NCBI GenBank assembly: GCA_025449115.1
Contig: JAHLKC010000216.1
Location: forward strand, 1 to 43,007
Reading direction: 5' to 3'
DNA length: 43,007 bases
From: Chytridium lagenaria
Taxonomy: Eukaryota > Chytridiomycota > Chytridiomycetes > Chytridiales > Chytridiaceae
The notes below the pieces were generated by a model, which had not been told where the DNA came from, did not search any database, and was given only the letters and a program-made list of their open reading frames with translations. The position numbers and the translations under genes were made by a program. This document shows, piece by piece, positions 32,440 through 43,007 of the stretch (position 1 is its first letter; each line of letters begins with the position of its first letter).

Positions 32440-33744
32440 TGGGTTTTCCAGGAAACAAGCGCGGACTGCCAGTCGAGGAGAGAGCGTTGCGAAGAGGGAA
32501 GACTGCGGCGGAAAGTTGGGCATAACGAGCCGCGGTAGCAGAGGAACGCCAATGGCCGGCGGACATCACGAGAGGGATGCGGTCCTCAGAAACCACCGTG
32601 GAGATGGCGGTGGCAACGCGTAAACCATGGATAGTTTCACCGTTATAGCCGGGTGGCATGGAGAGCGGCGCTGAAACGAGACTGGAACACCGAATAGCCA
32701 GCGGAGCGGTGGGATGACTGGTGGTAGGATAAAGTACGGAAAACAAAGGGACTGCCGACCAGAGGGAGGCCGACTAGAGAGCATTCCGCCGCATAAGCCC
32801 TGAGAGAAAGGATGACAGCGAGAAGGCTGGGAGTCAAGAGGATATGCGTTCCACCGTCCCTGCCTTGACTGTCTTGCCGGTAAATAAGGCGATATGTATA
32901 CCGGAGCCATCAGGAAGCCAGGTCACAGCGTGAGGATCCAGGCGGGCAATGTCGCCACCCCGATAACCAGCGGCGGCGGTTAGAAGGCAAAAGGCGGCGT
33001 TTTGTAACGCAATAAGGCGGGTGTAGAGGCTGACAGCGGGACGGTGGAGGGCGGCCTGGGCAGCGGAAGTTTGCCAGAAAGTAACAGCGGTCGAAAGGGT
33101 AGAGGAAAAGACAGGAGTGGCCTGAACTGGAGTGAGGAGAGCCGATTGGCCCTCCCGTTGGAGAAAGGAAGGTATTGATTAACTAAAAATGAATCCAGGA
33201 TTACCGGTAGATGAGGACGGGACCACGGATCAAGAAAACCGGCGGAGTGGAGGGCGGTTTTCAGTAAACTGATATGACGGCGATTGAGGCCGGAGCAGCA
33301 CGAACGGGCAGTGGAGACGATATCAGAAGAGAAGGCGATGGGGGCAAGACGTAGGAGAGGACAGAGGAACCACACGATCAAGACCGTTTTGAGAGAAAGC
33401 CGCACTTTGTGGGGCAGGAGGAGTGGTGGTATTGTGTGTTTGTGTATGGTCCTTAGAAATGGGAATCCACCACAAAGAGGGTGTGGCCGATTGAAGGAAA
33501 GGGAGGATCAAGAGCGGAGAGGAAGGATGAAGCCGATAAGGAACGGTCCTTGAGGATGGTTTAGGCAACGACTGGAGGAGGTATGGAAGGCCTGGCGGCG
33601 GTGTGTATGTATGTATCCGGCGACTGCCCGGGAAGCGGGTCCAAAACCGGGACCGCGGCTCACCGAAAGAGCAGAACGAAAACGCTGGTTGGAGAGGGAC
33701 GTTGCAGCAGGAACCGGAGATGGAAGCTCTGAGGAGGTAGCCAT
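32440..33744 (-). pseudogene. Tyrosine recombinase (YR) of the DIRS-like element
   Basis: Starts at ATG 33744 (MATSSELPSPVP...). The catalytic half is clear: box I YRGGDIARL (Arg, near 32950-32975), a following LPDGSGIHIALFTGKT strand-loop-Lys as in phage-type integrases, then HGLRVATAIS (His-x-x-Arg, near 32625) and AGHWRSSATAARYAQL (His/Trp and nucleophile Tyr, near 32560-32590). All members of the R-K-HxxR-H/W-Y set can be seen. Frames switch near 33505, 33400 and 32850, and several premature stops exist. Function: site-specific recombination of the circular cDNA into the genome. Confidence 0.8.
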
Positions 33745-34032
33745 GATGTATATTAACCAAAATTTTTGTAAATAAAGAATACATAAGTCACAAGGAACGG
33801 TGGAAGACATAGAAATCATGAGGTAGGGTAAGAGAGTGACGGGCGGCGATTTTACAATACCCTGTAATCAAAAGATCACCCCAGCCCACTTCCACGATGA
33901 AGACGACGCATGGACGAAGGAGGCCACCACGAATGGTAAAGGTGAGGAACCACAATAGTGAAAGACACGGGTAATGAAAGAAGGAAATCCAGCAAGGACG
34001 AAGGAGGGGAAACGGTGGGTAGAGATAGGTGT

Positions 34033-35990
34033 TCAGCGGGAGAGCGGATCGGGAGTCCAAGCAAAGAAATTAGTACCAGCGACCCAGGACACAGGTAACG
34101 GGAGAGGAAGGGGGGTGTTTGGTGGTGTGGGGGGAGCCATGGCATCCATGGTAAAAGGCCCATGTGCCTTCATAATACGTTGGAACGTAGGCGCAGTCAA
34201 GGAAAAATCACCATCAGGAGATTCCCGAGAAATGGCATCAGCCTCCGTATTCTCGCTCCCAGGGACATGGTGGAATGAAAGACGGAGACCTGAAGATCGC
34301 GCTAACTCAAAGATACGGCGTACCTCAGAGTTGATGGCGATGGAACGGGAAGAACCCTTAACCAACGCCTCGTAAAGGCCAGAATTGTCGACGCCGATAT
34401 CCAACCAGTCGCGTGGAGTTGGGGACGAAGAGCGGATGCCAACGACGGGGAAATATATATGTCCACAAAGGCTCGGGAGAGGTGAGGAAGAAAAGCCTCC
34501 AGCGAGCGGCGGCAGGCGACCGCTTCCCGTAGTTAGGAGGAACCAGAGGCGGGAAGAAGAGACGCCTCCAAGTCCCCCGGCTTGGGAGTCCGTGGGTGAC
34601 GGGAGGAAGGTGAGGGCGGGAGAGCGGTTAGAGGGAGAAGCTGGGAGGGAGAGGAAGTGGGAGCGGAAAGATAGAGGTGCCCGCCCCAGCGGGTATTGCT
34701 GGCATCAGTTCTGATCGTTAGGATGCGATGAGCCGAAGTGGCCCAAAGGTACGGCGTATTGGAGATAACCAACGACATCCAGAGAGAGATCTCGCCGGAA
34801 AGGAGAGGGGTAATCGGGATGGTGGGCTGAGACGTAGGTGAACCTGAGAGACCCCGGGTAGCCGCCGCGATAGCCAGGTAGAGGTGGCGTGTAAAAGATA
34901 AACCACCGGGGACAATGAGCGAGAAATGGGCGCATTTCCCGGCAAAACTCTCTAGGAGAGGAAGAGGCGCTGTGTCGTTCGACAAGAGGGAGGCGGCGAG
35001 AGTAAGGAAAGCCGTCTGTTTATCGGGGGGAATCGCAAAGGTTCGATTAACGAGATCGACAATAAAACCGAGGAAGCGAAAAGATGGTGATGAGGTGAAG
35101 TGGGATTTGGTGGTGGAGACGTAATAGCCGGTAAGGATACAAACTAAGCACCAAATAGTCGCCGCATCCCCACCGGCACAAGACGGAGAGCAGGAAGCCT
35201 GGAGAGAAGGGCTGATGGCAGCATCATCGATCCAGATTAGCGCAGGGATTTTCCAAGCACGAACGTAGCAAGTAAGAGCGACGGCCATAGTCTGCGTGAC
35301 GTAGGGGGACGGTGACCAACCGAAGACCAAGACGGTGGAGACGAGGTAGTAATCGATGCCGTTAATAGCGGCAATGGTACCAAAGTATTGATAGCTGGAG
35401 GGGTGGAGGGGAATGTTGTTAAAACAACTCGCTATGTCAATGACGGCGGCAGACTGGGATGTCCAATAAGTCAGAGACTGTATGCCTTCCATCGTAAAGG
35501 GAACTGGTTTCATCCAGCAATTGAGAAGGGTACAATCGTCGCATTTGCGGGGCTTGGTGGGTTCGATAAGGATAGGATTCACCATGTAGAGGTTGGAGGG
35601 GAAACCAGCGGAAACAGGACCGACAATGCGGCGAGCACCGGACCGTAGGTCTTTTGCGGTAGAGGTCGAAACGAAGTCGGTAAACGCCGCGGGTACTGGG
35701 TAAGATGGGGCGACTCCACGGGGTGGGCGATGGGTTGAGTAGCGACGGCCACGATAAAAACCATCAAACGGTTGAAAGAAATCCTCGACGCGGATACCCT
35801 CCGTGACCCAGCGACGGACAAGAGCGGCCTCGCGAGGCGGTGAGTAAGCCAGGATCTCTTCCCACATCGGGAGAGTAGTCGAGTTAACACACCCCGCCAC
35901 AAATTCCGATGGGTTAGGGAAAGGTATGTCGTGTGGGGTGGCATGGGAGGAGCCGGCGAGAAGGCTGGATAGTTGGGAGTGGAGCGACGA
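34033..35990 (-). pseudogene. RT-RNase H of the DIRS-like element
   Basis: A 455-codon open frame (35900-34533) carries RT: motif A AAVIDIASCFNNIPLHP, motif B VFGWSPSPYVTQTM, catalytic IWIDDAAIS, and motif D/E-like FRFLGFIVDLVNRTF. RNase H begins with LTIRTDASNTRWGGHL (Asp) and continues, after a shift near 34540, as DIGVDNSGLYEALVKGSS, then HHVPGSENTEADAISR at the end of the domain. The frame is open upstream to about 35990 with no convincing ATG. The WIDD box and the 'GWSPSP' motif fit YR-retroelement RTs. The downstream part to 34033 is a His/Pro-rich linker. Confidence 0.8.
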
Positions 35991-36096
35991 AGGGTTAATA
36001 TGTACCCCTGAAATACCTACCCTTAAGGAACCATGACGTGACCGTTGTTGGCCCTATGTCATATAACGGGCCGCAGTTAGGCCCTTAAACGGTATA

Positions 36097-36345
36097 GGGG
36101 CAAGACCGGGACCAACTTAGGCCCTTCTTTAAAAATGATTCATATATAGGGGTCAAGACCGGGACCAACTTAGGCCCTTCTTTAAAAATGATTCAAATTA
36201 GGATTGTTGCATAAATTTAATGGGCCTTGCATTGGACCACTATTGGCCATGCAATGCCTTTGGACTTAGGTTAGGACCACAGTATTCGGAATTTTATGGG
36301 CCTTGCCATGGACCATTTTCGGCAATGTATTGGCTTTTGACTTCA
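36097..36345. repeat. Short tandem repeats upstream of the DIRS-like element
   Basis: Two near-identical 53-bp copies begin at about 36097 and 36150 (core CAAGACCGGGACCAACTTAG), then two diverged copies of about 76 bp at 36216 and 36292 (core ATGGGCCTTGC, GGACC, TTTGACTT). They lie 5' of the DIRS-like element in its own orientation. A terminal or leader repeat is possible. Confidence 0.7.
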
Positions 36346-36600
36346 ACGTTTTTTTTACCCAAGATATTTAAAATATTTCAACATTGTCAGAAAGTCAGCT
36401 TACCCTTTATTGCGCTTTAAATGTTATGTATAATGACGCGTAGAATTTTGGTTATTTTGGTCAGTTTAAATTTCATAGACTCATGTTACAAGACCAAAAA
36501 AAAAGAAAGAAAAAAAGTTCACGTTAAGATTTTAAAGTCGGAATTAAAGGAAATTATTTCAAGTTCATTATATTACAAATGACCATCACTTTATCTTTTG
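36346..36600. other. AT-rich flank, nothing recognised
   Basis: Low-complexity AT-rich sequence separating the 53/76-bp repeats from the exon-intron-like tandem array. No open frame or motif of note. Confidence 0.5.
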
Positions 36601-39420
36601 TAACGAGAATTACATTGTCAATGAATCTCAATAAATCAAGCGGAAGAAAAATTATAAAATAATTGAAGACAAAAAACGTATACTATACTTTGACAGATTG
36701 ACCAAATAAAACGTAAGATAAAAAATCAGAATAGCGCAAGTGATTGTATTAACCCATAATTTCGCGCGCCATATAACTCAAAGAGGATAATGCAGAACGC
36801 TTACAAACAGCGCTGCCTCAACTTTTCTAATGCAACATTATTAGGGTTGAATGACGGAGTTAACAAAAAATGAAAAAAACGAAACATATAATATATAATT
36901 ATACATGACAAAACGACAGTATGGGACAACAAGTACTGCAAACAAACGGCCCTAGCTTCATCCTAATAACGCATAAGCAAAGGCTGGTAAGCAAATAACC
37001 AGAAGTGAAAAATATAAAAATTAAATAAACATAAGGTTGATTAACAATGACTGATTTCGAAAAAATCGCAAACAAACGACGCTGGCTCGTCATTTCTATG
37101 GCAAAAGAAACTGTAAATATATCCTCTCAAAGGACTGAATTTAAAAAGTATGGATAAAATACAAACTTAATCCTAATATTTCACCACGACAGAGCAACGT
37201 AACGAAACGGGCAGGTTTCAAACAAAATATGCTGAGTTTATTTAAAAAGATGGAAAAAATAGTAGAATAATATTAACAAAGAAACAATTATAAAAAATTC
37301 AAAGCAAAGAAACCGATCGTTTCGATAATTGATCCACGGAACAAACCGGATAGTATCGAAAACAAAGAATCCTACCTTGATGTTTAAAATGTAGAAGAGA
37401 GTGTCAACAGATACTTATAAATGACAAAGTTCTTAAAAAAATAACAAAAAAAAACCATACAAACCGATAATTCGACGTAATAGACCAAGAAAAGTTGAAA
37501 CCAAATAACACTGGCTTCATCTTTATAACGCAAAACGAAACGTAAGTGTATTTCAACAAATGATAAAGATGAAAATATGAGAAAAACGAAACACAAAAAC
37601 CGAAATTTTAATGTGATTTATTGATAAAAACAAACAAAGAAAATCGGAAACGTAAAATGTTAAATCTAATATTTTACCATGACGGATTGACCATGCGGAA
37701 TGAGCAATGATATGAACGAAAAGCGCCGGCTTGATCTTTCTAACACCGAACAAAGCGTTAGAATATCAAGAAAATGAAAATGATATGTAGGGATGAAATG
37801 AAAAAAATACAAACCGATATTGCAAATGACGGATCGACGGCTTAATATTTTTCAAGTTAAGGAAAGCGTTAGTAGTATATCTGACCAGATGACCTAGTTT
37901 AAAAAATATCCAAAACTAGAAACTTACAGACCAATACTGCACAATGACAACGAATAAAACGATATTGATCTTTATAACGCAGAAAAATGCGTTAGTGTAT
38001 AAATAAAGGATACAACAAAGGAGACTTACCAACCTATGTTTCGTCATGACGGAGTGACCGAACCAAATGGGAATAGCGCCAAAGGATACAAAGAAGAAGA
38101 CGTACCAACCGATGTTACGCCGTGACGGAATGACCAAACCAAACGGGAGTCGCGCTAAGGAATAGTTAGGTCTTGATCTAAATAAGGCAGAATAAAGCGT
38201 TAGTATATCTGGAAAAATGACCAAGATAAATAAAGGATACAACAAAGGAGACTTACCAACCTATGTTTCGTCATGACGGAGTGACCGAACCAAACGGGTA
38301 TCGCGCAAACGAATAAAACGATCCTAATCTTAATAACGTAGAAGAAGGCGTGAGTATATCTGAAAAAATGACCAAGATAAATAAAGGATACAACAAAGGA
38401 GACTTACCAACCAACCGATGTTTCGCCGTGATGGAGTGACCGAACCAAACGGGAATCGCGCCAATGAATAGTTAGGTATTGTATATTTAAAAAAAAGGAT
38501 ACAAAAAAAGGAGACTCACAACCGATTTTTCGCCGTGATGGAGTGACCGAACCATACAGGAATAAATCGCGCAAACGAATAGTTAGGTCTTGATCTAAAT
38601 ATCGCAAAAGGAAGCATTAGTAAGGTCTTGATCTAAATAACGCAAAAGGAAGCGTTAGTATATCTAAAAAAAAGGATACAAAAAAGAGACTCACAAACAA
38701 ACGGATTTTTCGCCGTGATGGAGTGACCAAACCATACGGGAATAAATCGCGCAAACGAATAGTTAGATCTTGATCTAAATATTGCAGAAGAAAGCGTTAG
38801 AATATCAGAGAAAATGAAGATAAAAAGAAGAATACAAAAAGGGAGACTCACAAAATGATTTTACGCCGTGATGGAGTGACCGAACCATACGGGCGTCCCG
38901 CCAACGAATAACACGGTCTTGATCTCAATAACGCAGAAGATAGCGTTAGTATATCTGAGAAAATGACCGAGTTAAAAAAAATATTAAAAAGGAATACTCA
39001 CAAACCGATGTTTTGCCGTGATAGAGTGACCCAACCCAACGAGGCTGACTTACCAATGGCCCAACATGACGGGGTGACCAAACAGAACGGGCATATCTCA
39101 AATTAATGGTGCTGGCGTATTCTCTTTAACGAAAAAGAAAGTGTTGATTAAGATTCACAAATGACCAAGATAAAATAAGATGTAAAAATCGGAGCATACC
39201 AATTCATAGTTCTACGAAGGATTGATGGAAGGGAGGGTTGGTTAGAGTTAAGGAAGTGTGCTGGCTTGATTACGAAATGATACCGTTAATAAATGACCAA
39301 GACAATATAAAACGAACAAATTGAAGTATACCAGTTAAAGTTTTTATCATGAGGGAGGGGGGTTAGGATGGAACACGACAATGGAACACGCAAGAAACGG
39401 TGCTGGATCTATCTTTATAA
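36600..39420 (-). repeat. Degenerate tandem array (~150 bp unit) resembling repeated exon-intron cassettes
   Basis: About 15-18 units, best preserved at 37.9-39.0 kb and fading outward. On the plus strand the core is CGCCGTGATGGAGTGACCG followed by AACC...GCGC, AATAGTTAGGTCTTGATCTA and GCGTTAGTATATCTG. On the minus strand each unit reads as a block ATCAAGACC...ATCGGTT, then a donor (GTAAGTCTCC or GTGAGTCTCC), a T-rich stretch, a TACTAACGC branch-like box and an acceptor TTTAG. Blocks counted: 38106-38177 and 38257-38328 (72 nt), 38520-38594 (75 nt), 38695-38774 (80 nt), 38852-38923 (72 nt); intervening 'introns' are 77-79 nt (38178-38256, 38775-38851). One phase is mostly open across blocks (SRPNYSLARLPFG-like), but not in all. 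Whether it is transcribed is unknown. Confidence 0.75.
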
Positions 39421-39960
39421 CAAAAGAGGTATAGAACATCACTCAATAGTGCAAGAAGGCTAACCATAAACCCTTTCGTTGAAATAGGATAGCCATGATT
39501 GTAAACGGAAACATACCCACCTGAATCTAGGTAGGGATCCAGCAGCGTAGTGAAACGAATGGAAGCGACATACAGCGTCAGACAAGGAGCCTATCCACTA
39601 GTGGAAGAAAGATCAGGATCAAGAGTATGACGTTGGAGAAACATAACACCTCAACTTGAAGAGCTATCTGGCAACCAAAGGACCTCCGAAGTGAGTGAGG
39701 TCTTGATCTTGCGCCATCAGATGATGGCCTCTATTAGGTTGTCGAAGGGTAAGCGGAAGGATCAGTTGATGACGGTGCAAGGGTGCAAGGTAATGGTGCT
39801 TGGGGAACACAGGATATTGATTGTGAAATTTCTGAATGATTCGCGTCACGCCGTGACGAGCTTCCCGACATGTATTTGCAAGACGTTACCAACTATAGAA
39901 AGGTCATTACATTTTATTTATTACATATCTATAGACACGTGTGATAATAAAGCAGCAAAG
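39421..39960. other. Spacer between the array and the KDZ-like gene
   Basis: Contains an open plus-strand frame at 39691-39984 (97 codons, basic, no recognised motif) that overlaps the 3' end of the minus-strand gene; it is probably chance. A small palindrome CGTCACGCCGTGACG lies at about 39844-39858. Nothing else identified. Confidence 0.4.
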
Positions 39961-42900
39961 TTAATTGTTTATTTGATCATTTGATCTCGCAAGCAACGCG
40001 TTTCTTTCCTCCAGTAAACGCCCGCGATTAACCATGCATACAAACGTTTGAATGAATATGAGCGCATGGCGTTCAGACATGTAGCCTGCGGCTTTACGTA
40101 GGTTTCCCATCTTCTTGTTGGCCGATTCTGTTAAACTTGTATTAAGACGAGATAATCTTGTGTCAGCTCGATAGTGTGAAGCAAATGAGGCTTGAGAGCA
40201 CCCAGTGTGACTGAAAGAATGAAAGTCATCTATAACGAAACGACAGTTCTTAAAGAAGTCAAACTCTCGCAAGCTGCAGTAATCGGCACCTTGGCAGTTG
40301 TTATCTCCAACAAGAATATCTGGGCATTTTTCAAATCTATATCATTAATAAAGTACAACGTTTTTATACAACCTTGTAATGATTGTAGAGAACGGATCGT
40401 TACGGCCTTCGCTTGCCACGAAAAGATGAAATCCAATATAGTATGAATGCTCACATAAGAAAACCATGGCGCCTGGGGACAGCGAAGGCTCACTGTACGT
40501 CGAATAATACTTTGCACAAGCTGCACCGTCATAAGAAGATCCGTCTCGTTTTAACTTCTCGGTAACGTGCTCGTTAAGGTTAGGATACTTTGGGCGGCGC
40601 CGTAGACGAGGAACAACGTAGAACGACCCATTCTTAAACGTTGAGAAAAGTCATAAAATGCACTTACCTCCAACCAGTCATCCATCTCCTTTAGTGATGG
40701 ATCTATCTCAAGAGCACGGCTATGATGCAAACCTTTCACCACATCCACACGAGAGATAATCCATTCGACAACTTTGCATAATTCTTGCGGTATGCTCCGG
40801 TTTTCGTTGATGAAGTGATGAACTATGAGCCCAATCGACGGTGCATAGCGGCGTAGATTCATTAAAGCCCTCTCGTTTTTCATCTAATTCAAAAAGTTGC
40901 CACTTCAAGAACTCTTTCAAAAAAAAGATGGAAAGAGGAATAAAAATGACCACTGCTGACTGTTCGCATGCTATCTTTTTGGATTTTTTAGCATGAATGC
41001 AGAAAACCAAACACGTACGATTTCCATCAGCAAGACATACCAATGCCGATCTTGAACGGTGTTTTCAACTTCAATAATTTGGAAGATTATCCACTGTAAT
41101 TCTACGGGAAGACTGATTATGATATTGCTAATGGCATCTTCCGCCATTTGCTCGAAATCTCCTTTTTTTTTAGCTCGCTCCGGTAGTGCTTGCAAAACGC
41201 TTTAATGTTGGACCGTGTTTTCCTGTCCGGTAACAACTTTTTCTATTAATAAATTTACTGTTGCAATATATCACCTGTTTGCCTTTGATGCGCCTGACGT
41301 CTTGACAAATAGGGCTTAAGTGATCCGTGATGGTTGGTGGTCGCAGTGTGCCCGTCATTTTACTCTGAGGATACCCAACACTAATTCCATCGTACAGCAC
41401 AATATTGTAGCCATTTCGCAGACACGTTCGGCATTGAATATGTTTTGATAGATCCTGAAGAACTCGAAAAGCAAACCAAGCCTGAAATAATAAGGAGAAA
41501 TAAAAATGTAAGAGAATACCTCGGTGAAGCTCTGCTTGTTTGGAAGTTTTACTACCAAGTTTTGACTTATAAAGATATTTTGGACGCAGCAGCTTTAAGA
41601 AAGATTCAAAAGTTATTTGCATTTGAACCATTGCTTCCGTGAACTCGTCGAAAATGCGGTGCGTGTACAAAGTATCGTTATTCTTGTTAAAAATACCTCC
41701 TCCGTCAAATCGGGCCCGACACAATTGGAGAATCGTTTCTGTGCTTTACAGACCGGACACGGAGAAACTTCGATGAGAACTTGAAACGATTCGTCATGTG
41801 TGAATAATGTTGCGTTCCTCAGACACTTTGAAAACTCGATTCCTTCAGATATTTTGTAGCCACATGAACATCGCGCAGATCCAGGTTCCAGCTTTAAGAC
41901 ACTCAAACTCGTTCGATCGTGATCAAATACTAATGTCTCCGTAAGGTAAGCTTCTTCCGGAAGTATATGATTCAATGGAGGTGGAATAGGCTTGTACGAT
42001 ACCGACGTGTCCGACTTAACAGCTTTGAATGGTATCAATTCTTTGTTGAACTCCTTCAAAAGCGGCTCTAACGTAAAGAGTAAACTTGATGTGCCGACAT
42101 CCTCGGTTTTCCTTCAGAATGCCTTTTTTTTTTGGCAACCAGATTTTCCGGAACACGCGTATCGTATCATTCCATCTATTACCTAATTGAAATATGAGAT
42201 GGTCAGTGACGTTTTCTTATGTTATATACCATCAGCTTAACGATTTCATATGGATGATTTTCGGCAACGATAGCATCATCATTTCGAACAGCGTAGACTT
42301 TCCAAGATATATGAGAACAAATTAAAAGCGTGTCGGATATTGGTGCTGGTCTACATAAGTCCTTTACGTGAGGTAGAGCGGCTTTATGCAAGCAAGCATT
42401 TACGTCGTAGGAACAGCTGCATCGAATATCAAGCCCTACTTCTAATCCAGATATTGATATCATTGTATAGAATTTGGTGTTCTGTTTGGCTTAAAATAAA
42501 GCTATTTTTTTTATATACCTGGTTTATTTCAAGTTCATTGGTCTTTTCAATTATACGCGTGAAATCCTGCACGATGTATGTATCATTTGTTAACCGTATC
42601 CAGACAGCCTCGTTGTCAACCAGCCTTCTCACGTATTCTTTTAAGTTATTTTGGATGTATCTACGGAGGGATAAGAATAAGTAAGCGGCTACAAAAGATA
42701 AAGGGTACCTTAGCTGTTCCTCTGTAGCAAAACCCTTGTAATGCTCGATGATCGGCGTTTCTGGAACGTACGATCTCAAAATGTTTTCGATGGTAGGTGC
42801 ATTGTCACCCTCAACTTCACCAAGGTACTCGTGATCAACGTCATTACGGACAGAATCAAGATGCATATCATCATGATCTTGGAGTGGGATGCCTAATAAA

Positions 42901-43007
42901 TCTTCATCCGCTTCAACAGGAGTAGTGACAGAAACCATGTTACGGTTGGGCATGACAGGAGTCCCAACGAACAGAATCTCGCCATCTTTTCCGTAGGCAT
43001 GGTTGTC
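39961..43007 (-). CDS. KDZ/HMGXB3-like DDE-transposase-superfamily protein, 5' end cut by the window
   Basis: Multi-exon gene running off the right edge; the frame is open at 43007 (DNHAYGKDGEILF...). Stop at 39961. Readable pieces in order: an acidic N-part with IENILRSYVPE (42953-42520), a Cys cluster IRCSCSYD (about 42430), EPGSARCSCGYK and VSPCPVCKAQ (41740-41880), then GGGIFNKNNDTLYTHRIFDEF (41680), CRTCLRNGYNIVLYDGISVG (41390-41440, first acid), a middle helical part at 40551-41195, VPRLRRRPKYPNLNEHVTE (about 40600), PGAMVFLCEHSYYIGFHLF (about 40450), VGDNNC (40300, second Asp), FVIDDFHSFSHTGCSQASF (40215) and LTESANKKMG (40115, acidic third position). This string of D, DN, H..H..CS and E motifs with associated Cys clusters is the pattern of Kyakuja-Dileera-Zisupton and HMGXB3-type proteins. 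Introns of about 38-90 nt with GTATAT/GTAC donors. It may be a transposase or a domesticated relative. Confidence 0.68.

Larger units (their letters stand above)
32330..36000 (-). mobile_element. Tyrosine-recombinase retrotransposon (DIRS/PAT/Ngaro-type), degenerate
   Basis: On the minus strand the order is RT, RNase H, tyrosine recombinase, which is the hallmark of the DIRS-like order (integration by a recombinase, not a DDE integrase). No adenine-methyltransferase domain fits in the roughly 300-base gap between RNase H and the recombinase, so it is not a canonical DIRS1 layout. A minus-strand AATAAA at about 32390-32395 is a candidate polyadenylation signal. Ends were set by coding content; terminal repeats (split direct or inverted) were not resolved by eye. 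Confidence 0.82.

Noticed and set aside
36600..39420. CRISPR array
   Set aside because: Units are degenerate, about 150 bp, with no unique spacers of constant size; the genome is eukaryotic with spliced genes.
39691..39984. Small basic plus-strand protein gene
   Set aside because: Overlaps the end of the KDZ-like gene on the other strand and has no identifiable feature.

Overview
This window looks like a fungal genome, most likely an early-diverging (zoosporic or mucoromycotan) fungus. The evidence is short introns of about 39-80 nt with GTRNGT-type donors and CTAAC branch points, a fungal-type bestrophin, short ABCC transporters, and a mixture of Ty3/gypsy, tyrosine-recombinase, LINE-type and KDZ-type mobile genes. 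The species cannot be fixed from the sequence alone.

Region 1 (0.2-16.1 kb) is an ordinary gene block, all on the minus strand. In transcription order it holds an ABCC (MRP-like) transporter (gene B, 16070-9985), a membrane-anchored alpha/beta hydrolase (9533-8323), a second ABCC transporter (gene A, 7713-2286) and a bestrophin-family anion channel (2055-239). The two ABCC genes share intron positions and almost identical exon lengths (81, 224/225 and 105 nt in the second membrane domain). They are therefore a local duplication that now flanks the hydrolase. Three of the four are membrane transport or channel genes, but no shared pathway is evident.

Region 2 (16.6-36.4 kb) is a transposon graveyard. 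It begins with a LINE-type reverse transcriptase C-terminus (16.6-17.3 kb, plus), followed by a broken unrecognised ORF (19.0-21.2 kb, plus). Next is a roughly 10 kb Ty3/gypsy-type element (21.6-31.9 kb, plus). Its order is Gag, an unidentified 390-residue ORF, protease, RT-RNase H, an AP-endonuclease (ExoIII/APE-type) domain, then integrase. A hairpin-rich spacer bounded by a direct repeat follows, and then a tyrosine-recombinase (DIRS/PAT/Ngaro-type) retroelement on the minus strand (32.4-36.0 kb). The APE domain lying between RNase H and integrase is the most unusual find in the window.

Region 3 (36.6-39.4 kb) is an AT-rich degenerate tandem array with a period of about 150 bp. Read on the minus strand, each well-preserved unit is a 72-80 nt exon-like block between splice-like signals (GTAAGT/GTGAGT donor, TACTAAC branch, TTTAG acceptor). 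Region 4 (39.96 kb to the right edge) is a multi-exon minus-strand gene of the KDZ/HMGXB3-like DDE-transposase superfamily, cut by the window edge.

Reading frames break by single-base shifts in host genes as well as in transposons. Several breaks fall in or next to homopolymers, so at least part of the damage may be consensus error in a long-read assembly rather than true pseudogenisation.
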